Part shown: piece by piece, positions 8,291-18,025 of the stretch
Layout: every line of letters begins with the position of its first letter
Position numbering within the stretch: the first letter of the stretch is position 1
Notes under the pieces: generated by a model
Seen by the model: the letters and a program-made list of their open reading frames with translations, nothing else
Told to the model about the DNA's origin: nothing
The model's database searches: none
Position numbers and translations under genes: made by a program
Source: Aureococcus anophagefferens
Taxonomy: Eukaryota; Sar; Pelagophyceae; Pelagomonadales; Pelagomonadaceae
NCBI RefSeq assembly: GCF_000186865.1
Contig: NW_008705578.1
Coordinates: 736,274-800,273, forward strand
DNA: 64,000 bases
Direction: 5' to 3'

Positions 8291-11200
8291 CTACTTGAGG
8301 CGCCCCGCGCGCGAGGGCCGCGGGGGCGAGGGGCTCCGGTTCGCGCGGGACACCGTCGACGCGAAGGAGTCGGCGTCGCCGTCCTTCTCCGGCGCGAGGT
8401 CCGCGCCGAGGCGCAGGCGCGCCATCCAGAGCGTGTCCGCGAAGGCCCGCGACGCGATCTCGACGTCCGCGAGGTTCGCCTCGCACATGCGCGCCGCGAC
8501 CTCCACGGAGTCGCCGAGGGACTCGTTCTCGTCGACGTCCTCGTCGAGCTCGAAGCGCATGGCTTCCAGCGCGCGCTCGCCGTCGTCCTTCTCGTCGAAG
8601 TAGTCCTCCGTCGCCTCCGCGGACCGGTTGTCGCCGACGCGGCGCATCTCCTCGAGCGCCGCGCGCCGCGCGGTCGGGTCGCGGATGTCGTTGAGGAAGG
8701 CCTCCTCCGTGCGCTCGTCGCGGGGGAGGCGCGCGGCCGTGCCCCGGATGTCGCAGAGCTCGTGCCAGCGCTTGAAGAGGAACGTCGCGTCCTGCCGGTC
8801 GACGTCGGCGAGCTTGCAGTGGTCCTGGACGAGCTCCTCGAACTCGGCGTAGGAGAAGACGCCCCGGGGCGAGTACTCGTCGGCGTGGATCAGCGCGTCG
8901 GCCCGGCGGAACGCGCGGCGCGCGAGCTTGGTCTGCGACTCGCGCGTCGCCCGCCACGCGACGACGGTGCGCCGCATGAGGCGCAGCGCGGGCCGCAGCG
9001 CCGTCTCCAGCGCCTCGGGCGACCGGTCGTGGCGCGCGCGCTTCTCCAGGGGCCAGCACCTGACGAGGCGCTCGAGGACGGCGTCGAGCGGGACAGCCGA
9101 CTCGAAGCGCATCGCCGCCTTCGCGGTCGAGCCGTCGTTTTTCGGCGGCGCGCGGCCCGGCGACAGCGTGGGGCCCGTGCGCGGCGTCGCGCGGCGGGCC
9201 GAGAACATGTGCATGGCCGCGGCCGCGCGCGCCGTGTGGTCGCCGCCGCCGCGGCCGTGGTGGCGCGCGAGGCGCTCGGAGACGTCGCCGTGGCCCAGGA
9301 CCGCGTCCCGCAGGATCTCGTCGTAGTAGGCCCGGGGCGCCTTGGCCCGCAGCGACCGGAAGGCGACGCGGATGCCCGCGAAGACGTCCGCGACGCGGAC
9401 GAGCGGCTCCTCGAACGCGTCGTCCAAAAGCTCCTTGAAGTCCTCGGACGTGCCGACGCAGCTCAGGATGAGCTCCGTGAAGAACTGGACGACCCCTTCG
9501 CGATCGTCGACGTTCTGGTTGAAGGACCGCCGGCCGCCGCCGCGGTCCTTGTTCTTGCGCTTCTTGGGCTTGGGCTTCTTCGCCTCGCCCGCGCCGTCGG
9601 CCTTGGCCGGCGAGGACCCGCGCGGCGGGCTCGCGGCGGAGCCGCGGAGGTCCGCCGTCGACGCCGCGAAGGCCTCGCCGGCCTCCTCCTCCTTCAATTT
9701 CAGGCCGTACAAAAGCGCGAAGACGCGGAGCCGCGGGTGGAGCTCGTCGGGCGGCGTCTGCTCGACGCACTTCTCGACGGCCCGGCGGAACTTCGTCGCC
9801 AGGGCGCGGACGCCGTAGCGCCGTAGTAGGTAGTCCATGAAGTAGGGCCGCAGGTGCTGGAAGGGCTGGTGGAGCACGCGGTCCTCGGCGTCCTGGCGCA
9901 CCTTCTCGACGAGCGCGTCGCTCGCGAGCTCGAGGCACTGGTCCACGTCGAGCTCGGCGCGGTCCTTGATCTGGTGCGTCCGCCGCGCCGCGGGCCCGCT
10001 GTGCCCGGACCCGAAGGGCCGGTGCTTCGCCGTGATGGAGCCGCCGAATTTCTTTGCGGCGGCGTCGCGGCGCCGGTCGCGCTCCCGGCGGCCCTTGCGC
10101 TCGTCGCCCCGCCGCTCCCAGGCCGCCAACGGCCCGCCGCCGGGGAGCTCCGTCTGCGCGTCCCGGGACGCTTGCAGGAAGCGGCTGTCGCAGGCGTTGC
10201 GGAGCCGCAGGGCTTGCAGCGTCGAGCTCCCGACCTCGCGCGTGTTCCGGAGCTTGTTCTTCTTCGCCCAGTTGAAGGCCGGGTTGTCCTTGTAGTCGAA
10301 GTCGGCGGCGAAGGGCGTCGCGAGCGCCGCGATGCGGCCGCCGCCCTCGCCGCCGCCGCCCGCGACCATGGACTGGCGGATCGCCGTCGCCCGGACGATG
10401 GACGGCCGCCGCGGCGCGCCGTCGAGGGCGCCGGCGAGATTCAGGTTGAGGCCCAAGGTCTTCTTCCGCTCGATCTGCGCCGCGGAGTTGCCCGGCGCCG
10501 GCGCGGCCCGCGCGCGGTTCGCGAAGGACACGCGCGCGCGGCCGACGACCTTGTCGACGTGCTTCTTCCGCGACGACTTGGCGGCCTTCTCGACCTTCTC
10601 CTTCTCGAGCGTCAGCTCCTGGCCCAGGACCTCGCGCTGCGCCTCGAGCTCCCGGTTCGTCTCCAACAGCGCGTCGTAGGCCTCGTTGAGCTCCTCGCGC
10701 TTCTCCTGCTCCGCGTCGAGGAGGTCGACGATGTCGAGGCGGTACTGCTCGACCTCGCGCGCGCGCACGCACTCCGCCGCGAAGCGCGTCCAGAGCGCGA
10801 AGTAGCGCGGCGCGAGCCGCGCGGCCGCGCGGCGCCGGGAGAGCCGCGCCTGGACGCGGTCGCGCCGGAACCGCGTGCTCCACGCGCGGAAGCTCACCTT
10901 GAGGCGGAAGTGGACGTTGCTGTCGAGGAGCTGGGCCACGAGCTTCGTCTTCTTCTGGACGGCCTCGCGCATGGCCACGCCCTCGTCGCGCTCGTGGACG
11001 ACGTGGCCTAAACGCCGCTGCTCCTGGACGGCCGTGCGCCACATCTCGTACCAGGGCACCATGTAGACGAGGTCCGTGCCCTTGGCCGGCGGCTCGTCGA
11101 CGGCCCCGTCGCCGGAGGCGCCGTCGGCGAGCGCCGACGGGTCCGTGCGCGGCGGGAAGACGCAGCGCATGACGTTGCGCGCGACGAGGTTCATCAACCC

Positions 11201-11800
11201 CTCGAAGCGGCCGAACTGCTTCGCGATGCTCAGGAGCACGTCGCAGGTGACGATCGCGAGGTTGCGCGGCGGCACGTACTCGCCGCCGAGGCGCAGCGTC
11301 TCCGTCGTCGTCGCCGCCTCGCGCAGCTTCACCTCCGCGGAGAGGAAGTCGGACGCGAAGACGGTCTGCTCGCTGTTGTAGGACTTGATCCACCGCGCGA
11401 GCGTGCGGTCCAGCGGCGCCTGGTCGTCGTCGAGGGGCTTCGGCTTCGTCCGCGGCCGCCAGCCGTGCATGACCTCGCGCTTCCGGCCCGGCTGGTCCTC
11501 GCGGCGCACGCCGAGCTCGCGCTTCGCCGGCGGCGACCGCGACCGCGCGCTGCCGCTCCGCGCGCTCCGGCCGCTCCGCCGCGACCCGCCGGACGCGACG
11601 GACGCGCCGCCGCTCGGCGACCCGCCGAAGGGCAGGCGCGACGGCGTCTGCGCCGACGGCGCCGTCCTCGGGCGGGAGCTCGGGGACGCCGGGTCGATGG
11701 GCATGAGCCACCCGACGGTGCGCGGCAGCTTGTCCTCGGCCTGGTTCGCCGGCGACGACGCGAAGGGCGCGCTCGCCGGGCGGAGCCGCATGCCCTTCAT
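8291..11800 (-). CDS. Large coiled-coil protein with Sfi1-like Trp repeats
   Basis: A single-exon gene of 1169 residues from the first ATG at 11800; the frame extends a little further upstream but only with a TTG. A basic, Ser/Pro-rich N-terminus (about 1-120) is followed by a helical region containing RNLAIVTCDVLLSIAKQFG. Next come short helices of the type FRAWSTRF and YFALWTRF, as in centrin-binding Sfi1 repeats, and a coiled coil (about 330-415, NRELEAQREVLGQELTLEKE). The middle is Lys/Arg-rich. Near the C-terminus, GVFSYAEFEELV with an acidic follow-up resembles an EF-hand-like calcium segment without being a clean one. Composition suggests a centrosome, basal body or flagellar-associated role; this is inference and no known family is certain. 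Divergent from the TPR gene, 269 bases apart. Confidence 0.65.
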   Translation of the reverse strand: MKGMRLRPASAPFASSPANQAEDKLPRTVGWLMPIDPASPSSRPRTAPSAQTPSRLPFGGSPSGGASVASGGSRRSGRSARSGSARSRSPPAKRELGVRREDQPGRKREVMHGWRPRTKPKPLDDDQAPLDRTLARWIKSYNSEQTVFASDFLSAEVKLREAATTTETLRLGGEYVPPRNLAIVTCDVLLSIAKQFGRFEGLMNLVARNVMRCVFPPRTDPSALADGASGDGAVDEPPAKGTDLVYMVPWYEMWRTAVQEQRRLGHVVHERDEGVAMREAVQKKTKLVAQLLDSNVHFRLKVSFRAWSTRFRRDRVQARLSRRRAAARLAPRYFALWTRFAAECVRAREVEQYRLDIVDLLDAEQEKREELNEAYDALLETNRELEAQREVLGQELTLEKEKVEKAAKSSRKKHVDKVVGRARVSFANRARAAPAPGNSAAQIERKKTLGLNLNLAGALDGAPRRPSIVRATAIRQSMVAGGGGEGGGRIAALATPFAADFDYKDNPAFNWAKKNKLRNTREVGSSTLQALRLRNACDSRFLQASRDAQTELPGGGPLAAWERRGDERKGRRERDRRRDAAAKKFGGSITAKHRPFGSGHSGPAARRTHQIKDRAELDVDQCLELASDALVEKVRQDAEDRVLHQPFQHLRPYFMDYLLRRYGVRALATKFRRAVEKCVEQTPPDELHPRLRVFALLYGLKLKEEEAGEAFAASTADLRGSAASPPRGSSPAKADGAGEAKKPKPKKRKNKDRGGGRRSFNQNVDDREGVVQFFTELILSCVGTSEDFKELLDDAFEEPLVRVADVFAGIRVAFRSLRAKAPRAYYDEILRDAVLGHGDVSERLARHHGRGGGDHTARAAAAMHMFSARRATPRTGPTLSPGRAPPKNDGSTAKAAMRFESAVPLDAVLERLVRCWPLEKRARHDRSPEALETALRPALRLMRRTVVAWRATRESQTKLARRAFRRADALIHADEYSPRGVFSYAEFEELVQDHCKLADVDRQDATFLFKRWHELCDIRGTAARLPRDERTEEAFLNDIRDPTARRAALEEMRRVGDNRSAEATEDYFDEKDDGERALEAMRFELDEDVDENESLGDSVEVAARMCEANLADVEIASRAFADTLWMARLRLGADLAPEKDGDADSFASTVSRANRSPSPPRPSRAGRLK

Positions 11801-12069
11801 GGCTCGACGCCGGCCGAGAACGGCGCCGCTGCGGGGCTGCCCCAAAAGCGCTGTCAACTGAGATTGGGAGGTGCAATTCCAGTGTTCGTCTGACCTCCCG
11901 TACTTGCAGCTGCAAGGAGGCTAACATTTGCCGTGCTTGAATCGGGAATGCAGCCCTGCATGAGCGCGCATGGGCTAAGGATGGACAGGTCCTGGGATTA
12001 CCATCATACGTGACCCGGCTTATCCCTGATTCCGGCCAGTGCCGCTGCGCACGTTGCCCGCCGCCACCC

Positions 12070-14167
12070 ATGGCAGCCGACGAGCCGCGCTGGGAGAAGC
12101 CGCAGGCCGCGACGTTCGCGTGCAAGTTCGACGTCGTGCTGTCGCAGCCCCAGCGAGACCGCGCGCCGGTCCAGGACGCCGTGCAGGCGCTCCTCGTGGG
12201 CGAGGCCCACTTCGTGCGCGCCCTCGTCTCCGGGTCGACGGCGCTGTCGGCGTCCGCCGGCGAGGCGCTGGACAAGGCCATCGGCGTCGCGGACGCGCAG
12301 CGCGCGGGCGGCGTCCACCGCGTGCCGCTCGTCGGCGGCCTTCTCGGCTGGGTCGTGGCGCCGCTCGCCGCGCGGCTGCCCTACGCGTCGGCCGCGCGGC
12401 GCCGCGAGGTCGACGAGGGCACGGCCTGCGCGGCGCTCCTGCGGCTCTACCGGGGCGCGCTGCGGTGCGCGAACGGCGCGCTCGTGACGGGCGCGCTGGA
12501 CCTGCGGCGGTCCTACGTGCTGTTTCTCGGCGTGGGCAAGGACGACGGCGACCCGGAGGCCGTCGCGGCGGGCCTGGCGCGCTGGGGCCGGGGCGCCTTC
12601 GCCGCGTTCCTCGAGTTCGCGCCCGCGGCGGCGCGCGCGGCGTTCGCGGTGGCGACGGCGTCGCTCGCGGTGACCTGCGTGGAATTCAAATCTTCAACCC
12701 GACTTCAATGTGCGCATATGCGACAGTTTCGACGCAAGCTCTTCGGCTGTGCTTCGAGAACTCGACGAGAGCAATCGATTCGTCCAAAGATCAGCCGAAT
12801 CGACTTCGATGTGATCGAGCGAGAGAATTCTGAAGTTTGGTCGGGACCACCCAAACCGGTGGTCGAATTCCACACAGGCGGTGACGGACGGCGACGAGGG
12901 CCTCCGCCAGCTCAACGCCGTGCACCGGAGCCCGCGGTCGCTGGCGCGGCGCCACGCCGCTTTAGGCGTCGCCCTCTTCCACGTGGCCATGAGCCGGCGC
13001 CACGAGGACGCGGGCGAGGACGCGCTGCGGGACGCGTACCTGGACGAGGGCCTCCACGTGCTCCGGGACGAGCTCCGGCGCATGCCGGACAACGCGGCGG
13101 CGCACTGGGCCGCGTCCCACGCCGTGCGGCGCAAGGGCGACCGCGCGTCGGCGCTCGCGCACCTCGGCGCCGTGTCGCGGCTCGCGGCCGCGGGCGTCGA
13201 GGGCGACGGCGACGGCGGGCGGCGGCCGAGCCTCGACGGGGGGGCGGGCCGCGTCGCGTACCGGCCGCGCCTCGACCACGCCATGCTCCTCTGCGGCGAC
13301 CTGCGCTTCGAGGAGGCGCGGACCGCGCTCGCGCCGCTCGTCGCGGCCGAGAGCGACTACGGCGCCAAGTGCATGGCGCTGTCGTGGATCGCCGCGGTGT
13401 GTAGTTGTCTGGACGACGTCGACGGCGCGAGGGACGCCTACGCCGCCCTGCTGAAACACCCGGACAAGGGCCGCGTCGACGCCGTCCTCGCGCGGCGCGC
13501 GCGGGTCGCGTCGACGCGGTCGAGCGCGATGCTCGCCAAGCTCGCGCTGCCCGAGCTGCTGCTCATGATGGGGCACCTGGCGCACTACGCGCGGGACGAC
13601 CCGCACCTGCTCGATCTCCTCGATCTGTATCGCCCCGTGCAGCACGCCGCCGAGGCGCGCTACGAGCCGTCGAAGAAGAACGACCGGCCGCGCGAGGAGC
13701 TCGCGGCCGCGTGCCTCTGCGAGGGCGCGCTCCTCCAGTGCTGCCGCGTCGACGACGCGCGCTGCGAGGACCTGCTCGCGCGCGCGGCGGAGCTCGGGGA
13801 CGCGCGGGGGCTCGAGGACCCCTTCCACCGGCCCTTCGCGCACTACGAGCTCGGGCTGCTGTATCGCCGGACGGGCGACGAGGACCGCGCGGTCCGCCAC
13901 CTCCGGAAGGCGCGCGACGCGGCGCCGGGCTTCTCCTTCGACAAGGCCCTGTCCATGCGCGCCCAGTTCCCCCTCGAGGCCATCCTCAAGGACCGGGAGC
14001 TCCGCGCCGCGTCGCCCCTCGACGCCGCGCCGCCCGCGCCGCGCCTCGCCGCGGCGCCGCCGGACGAGCCCGCGGACGCGCCGCCGGCCGACGGCGACGA
14101 GAAGGACGACGACGACGACGGCCTCGACATCGACGAGGACGACGGCCGGGCCTACGCCTCCGTCTAG
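12070..14167 (+). CDS. TTC39/IML2-family tetratricopeptide protein
   Basis: Two exons: 12070 to 12678 (or 12669) and 12878-14167, about 632 residues. The first exon has a helical domain with AVQALLVGEAHFVRALVSGS. The second has ALGVALFHVAMSRR, then repeated helix pairs such as LRFEEARTALAPLVAAESDY and HYELGLLYRRTGDEDRAVRHL. The order (N-terminal helical bundle, then TPRs with an AESxxxxKCMALSWIAAVC segment) matches the IML2/TTC39 family. That family acts in lipid-droplet and inclusion-body handling in yeast, and is poorly defined elsewhere. The tail is acidic (DDDDDGLDIDEDD). The intron is a transposon-like introner (12675-12877). Donor choice is open: GTGGAA at 12679 or GTGACC at 12670; both are in phase. 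Confidence 0.65.
12675..12877. mobile_element. Introner: intron made by a short TIR element with 8-bp target duplication
   Basis: The 203-base element starts CTGCGTGGAATTC and ends GAATTCCACACAG. These are 13-bp terminal inverted repeats with one mismatch. It is flanked on both sides by GCGGTGAC (12667-12674 and 12878-12885), a perfect 8-bp target-site duplication. Removing the element and one copy restores an uninterrupted reading frame (SLAVTDGDEG). The 3' splice site CACACAG is the end of the TIR itself. The 5' splice site is either GTGGAA in the left TIR or GTGACC in the left target copy. The interior is visibly less GC-rich than the exons and encodes nothing, so it is non-autonomous. Confidence 0.88.
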
Positions 14168-14266
14168 CAGGGGAAGGGGGTCATTGTACATAGCTGTGTC
14201 TGGAGACGTGTGGGACACGGCTCTCTCGGCTTCAGCTCGGTGTAGTTGACCTCTCGACGGCGTGCG

Positions 14267-16432
14267 ATGACGCGTCTCGCGCTGCTGCTCGCCGTGCTCG
14301 CGACGACGCATGCCTTCGCGCCTCACCGACGCGCGCACGCGTCTCTCCTCCGCGCGGCGACGGCGGACCTCGACGCGCTGAGCTATCGCGAGCTCCAGGC
14401 GGCCTGCAAGGCGGCGAAGCTGCCGGCCAAGGGCGCCGCGGCCGTGCTCCGCGAGCGGCTCCGGGACGCGGCGCCCGAGGATGCGGCGCCGAAGGCGGTG
14501 GACGTCGCCGTCGCGGCGGGCGCGGCGGTGGACGTCGACGCCGCGGTCGCGGCCGACGACGACGACGCCGTCTTCGCCGCGCTCCTCGGCGACGCGGACG
14601 CGGGCGTCGCCGCCGCGGCGCCCGACGACGACGACGACGATTTCTTCGCGGCGCTGCTCGCCGGCGGCGACGACGAGGACTACGTCGCGGCGGCGCTCGC
14701 GACGGCCGCGGACGCCGCCGTCGACGGCGTCGCGGACGCGCGGCGCGCGCTCTCGGCCGAGGCGCGGAGCGGCTCCGCGAGCCGCATCCGCGCGGCCTGG
14801 GCGCGCTTCGCCGATGCCTGCGATGGGAGTGACGAGGCGCCGAGCGAGGGCGACGCGTGCCTCGCGCTGCGGCCCTACGGCGCGAGCGGCGCGTGCGACG
14901 AGGCCCGGGCCGTGCTCGAGGACGTCGAGCGCCTGGGCCGTAACGGGACGGCGCGCGAGTGGCATTTAGCGTTGGAGGCCTTCTCGCGCGCGAAGCGGCC
15001 CGCCGACGCGGACCGGTTCCTGGGCGCCGCGCGGCTCCGGGGCGCGTTCCCGGCGCGGCCCGACGGCCGGCTCTATCGGCAGGTGCTCAAGCACTGCGTC
15101 GGCGCGGCGAACTGGCGGCGGGCGCTCCACGTGCTCGAGGACATGGAGGCGCAGAAGGTCGACGACGAGGATCTGTCCGTGGACGCGCGGGACTGGAATT
15201 TGGGAGTGTTCGCGGCGGAGCGGTTGGCCGTCGACGGCGCGAAGCGGGCCGCGACGAGGCGCGGGGCCAAGCGGGCGGTCAAGGAGGGCGACGCCGCGGC
15301 GCCGGGGCGCATCCTCGCGGCCATGGCGGCCCACGGCCACGCGCCGGAGCTCAAGGCCCTCGGCGCGGCCGTGAACGCGGCGCGGCACGCCGCGCGGCCG
15401 GATCTCGCGCTCGCGCGGCTGTCGGAGCTCCGCGCGGCGGCGGCGGGGTCGACGCCGGCGCCCTGGGAGCCGGACTACCGCGCGGACGGAGTGGTCGCCG
15501 CTTTGGACGCCGTGAAGCGGGCCGCGGCGGCGCTCGACGGCGACGCGAGGGCGAGCGAGGCGACGCGCGACTCCTACGCGGCCGCGGCCGTCGCCGTGCT
15601 CGAGCAGTTCGCGCGCGACGACGACGGCGGCGAGGGCCCCGCGCGGCGCGCGGATAGCCGCGGGTCCGACGCGCGCGCGGCGGCGTTCGAGCGCGCGTAC
15701 GTGACGGCCGCGGCGGCGTGCGCGCGCGCGAGGCGGCCCGACGGCGCGCACGCGGCGATGATGGTCTGCAAGCGGCGCGCGGCCCAGGGCACGGGCGACT
15801 GGCCGTCGATCCAGCTCTACAACGCGGTGCTCGACGCGTACGAGGCCGCGGGGAGAGGCGACGCCGCGATCGCGCTGCTGGACCAGCTCCAGGCCGACGG
15901 CGTGCCCGTCGACGCCGTGACCTACAACATCTGCCTGCGGGTCTGCGCCAAGGCCGGGGACCTGACCAAGGCGACGTCGCTCCTCGACGAGATGTCCAGG
16001 GAGGTCGACGAGGCCGCGCGGCCCGACGTCTTCTCCTACACGACGGTCATCCGCGCGTGCTGCGCGCCCGCGCGCGGCGGCCGCCGGCGGCGGCACACCC
16101 GCGACGACGGCGAGGGCACGGCGGCGGCGGCGCTCGACGTGCTCGACCGCTGCGTCGCCGACGCGCGCGTCGACCCGAACGAGGTCACGTTCCGCACCGC
16201 GCTCCGCGCGTGCGTCGGCCACCCGGACGACGACCCGCCGCCCTTCGCGCGCGCCATCCTCGGCCTCGACGTCCTCGCGCGCATGAACCGCGCGGGCTAC
16301 CGCCGGAGCGACCTCGACGGCGCGACGCTCGGCCGCCTCGCCAAGGCCGCCGTCTCCGCGCGGTCCACGGACACGCTCCACGACGACCGCTACTTCGCCG
16401 CGCGCGCCTTCGACCTCCTGCCCGCGGAGTAA
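14267..16432 (+). CDS. Plastid-targeted SAP-PPR protein
   Basis: 721 residues from the ATG at 14267; the frame upstream of it has no ATG. The N-terminus MTRLALLLAVLATTHAFAP is a signal peptide followed by the AFAP-type plastid motif of stramenopiles. A SAP-like helix pair (LDALSYRELQAACKAAKLP, about residues 34-65) follows, then an acidic Asp-rich stretch. The C-terminal half has pentatricopeptide repeats, best seen at LYNAVLDAYEAAGRGDAAIA (about 515) and VTYNICLRVCAKAGDLTKA (about 551). PPR proteins bind organelle RNA and guide its processing, stability or translation. The SAP module suggests a nucleoid-associated factor, as in plant plastid transcription complexes. No DYW or SMR domain is visible. 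Single exon. Confidence 0.8.
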   Translation: MTRLALLLAVLATTHAFAPHRRAHASLLRAATADLDALSYRELQAACKAAKLPAKGAAAVLRERLRDAAPEDAAPKAVDVAVAAGAAVDVDAAVAADDDDAVFAALLGDADAGVAAAAPDDDDDDFFAALLAGGDDEDYVAAALATAADAAVDGVADARRALSAEARSGSASRIRAAWARFADACDGSDEAPSEGDACLALRPYGASGACDEARAVLEDVERLGRNGTAREWHLALEAFSRAKRPADADRFLGAARLRGAFPARPDGRLYRQVLKHCVGAANWRRALHVLEDMEAQKVDDEDLSVDARDWNLGVFAAERLAVDGAKRAATRRGAKRAVKEGDAAAPGRILAAMAAHGHAPELKALGAAVNAARHAARPDLALARLSELRAAAAGSTPAPWEPDYRADGVVAALDAVKRAAAALDGDARASEATRDSYAAAAVAVLEQFARDDDGGEGPARRADSRGSDARAAAFERAYVTAAAACARARRPDGAHAAMMVCKRRAAQGTGDWPSIQLYNAVLDAYEAAGRGDAAIALLDQLQADGVPVDAVTYNICLRVCAKAGDLTKATSLLDEMSREVDEAARPDVFSYTTVIRACCAPARGGRRRRHTRDDGEGTAAAALDVLDRCVADARVDPNEVTFRTALRACVGHPDDDPPPFARAILGLDVLARMNRAGYRRSDLDGATLGRLAKAAVSARSTDTLHDDRYFAARAFDLLPAE

Positions 16433-16645
16433 GGCCTCGTCGTTGTAGGCCTCACAGGCTGTCGAGTGGGCTGCCCGCAGCCGGCGCCGCTGTGCGCGGG
16501 CGGCGTCGAGCGGCGCGTCCTCAGCGCGTCCTGGGCATCTCCTGGGCGCGTCGATCAACCCCGGCCACCCAGACGGCGCTCGCGAGCTCCGCGATTCGAG
16601 GTGGCGCCATAAACGCCCGCATCCTCGGCTGCCGCGTGCACAAAA

Positions 16646-17974
16646 ATGGACCTCCTGAGCGGAAGCTCTCTCGAGAAGAGCAACGAAGATTTTCTGAACA
16701 ACCTGCAACAGGCGCAGCCCGCGGCGCCGAAGCCGGCGATGATGGCGCCGCCGCAGGCGCCCAACCCCTACCAGATGCCCATGGCGCCGAACCCCTACGG
16801 CGCGCCCATGGCGCCGATGCCCATGGCGCCGAACCCCTACGGCATGCCCATGGCGCCGAACCCCTACGGCGCGGCGCCGCCGGCGGCGATGGCGCCGAAC
16901 CCGTACGGCGCGCAGCCGAACCTCCTCGGCATGCCCGCGGCCGCGGCGCCCGCGCCGGTCTACGCGCCGCCGGCGCCCGCGCCGGTCTACGCGCCGCCGC
17001 CGCCGGCGCCCGCGCCGGTCTACGCGTCGCCGCCGCCGCCCGCGCCGAGCGACCCGCGGCTCGCGGCGTACGCGCCCGCGGGCGCGTCGCCGTCGCCGCT
17101 CGACGTCTTCGCGTCCGCGCCCGCGGCGCCCGTCGACGAGGCGCCGGCGGCGTCCCTCGGCGACGCGCTCGACGGCATCGGCGACTTCGTGAGCGGCGGC
17201 GGCGACGCCGAGGAGGACGACGCGGACGGCGGCGGCGAGGTCGCGCTCCAGGCGCAGATCGCCGAGGCCGGGTCGGGCGACCTCGAGCGCTACACCGTCG
17301 CCTTCGAGTCCGAGGTGAAGCTGGGCATGCTCCTCGAGCGGCGCCACTCCTTCACGCCCGGCGACTCGCAGGAGAACCGGCCGGAGCTCACCGTCGTGAC
17401 GATGGTCATCGACGGCGGCGCCGCGGAGCGCAAGGGCGTCGTCGTCGGGTCGAAGCTGCTGGTGATCAACGGCGTCGACGCGACGAAGCTCCCGTACGCC
17501 AAGTGCCTCGACATGGTCAAGACGCTGCCCCGGCCGCTGACGCTCGTGCTCGAGCGGTCGCGCGCGTCCGTCGACACGGCCAAGGGCTGGTGCCTCGTCC
17601 GCAAGTCCGCGGGCACCGTCGCGCCGTCGAAGATGTCGGCCTGGAAGCGCATGTACTTCGTGGTCGGGGGCGCCGTCGCGAAGCGCCACGTGCTCCAGCT
17701 CTACGCGACGAAGGCGCAGTACGAGGACATCGTCGTCCGCATGTTCCAGGGCCAGCCGCTCACGGGCTTCAAGTACAAGGCCTACGCGCTCACGCACGCC
17801 TTCAAGTGCTCCAACATCCAGTCGAAGCAGTACGCCGGCGAGCACACGCCCCTCAAGTTCTTCTGCCTCCGCAACCCCTACAGCCGCACCAAGACCATGA
17901 AGCTCGCGTCCGACAACCCGTCCGTCGTCACCGCGCTCCACACGCACTGCATGCGCTTCGCGACCAAGGGCTAG
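16646..17974 (+). CDS. Pro-rich PDZ-domain protein with PH-like C-terminus
   Basis: 442 residues, single exon, with the start in an AAAAATGG context. The N-terminal third is low complexity: APNPYG repeats (about residues 36-92), then PAPVYAPP repeats. An acidic linker leads to a PDZ domain (about 225-305). Its signature pieces are LGMLLERR, VTMVIDGGAAERKGVVVGSK and LLVINGVDATKLP. The last 130 residues (WKRMYFVVGGAVAKRHVLQL and onward) look like a PH-type beta sandwich closed by a C-terminal helix. This is probably a membrane- or cortex-associated scaffold; Pro-rich tails of this type bind SH3 or profilin-like partners. The exact role is unknown. Confidence 0.7.
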   Translation: MDLLSGSSLEKSNEDFLNNLQQAQPAAPKPAMMAPPQAPNPYQMPMAPNPYGAPMAPMPMAPNPYGMPMAPNPYGAAPPAAMAPNPYGAQPNLLGMPAAAAPAPVYAPPAPAPVYAPPPPAPAPVYASPPPPAPSDPRLAAYAPAGASPSPLDVFASAPAAPVDEAPAASLGDALDGIGDFVSGGGDAEEDDADGGGEVALQAQIAEAGSGDLERYTVAFESEVKLGMLLERRHSFTPGDSQENRPELTVVTMVIDGGAAERKGVVVGSKLLVINGVDATKLPYAKCLDMVKTLPRPLTLVLERSRASVDTAKGWCLVRKSAGTVAPSKMSAWKRMYFVVGGAVAKRHVLQLYATKAQYEDIVVRMFQGQPLTGFKYKAYALTHAFKCSNIQSKQYAGEHTPLKFFCLRNPYSRTKTMKLASDNPSVVTALHTHCMRFATKG

Positions 17975-18025
17975 GGCGCGGCTCGCCCCGGGGCCGGCGC
18001 TCCCCGTAGTTAACTCACCTGTTCA

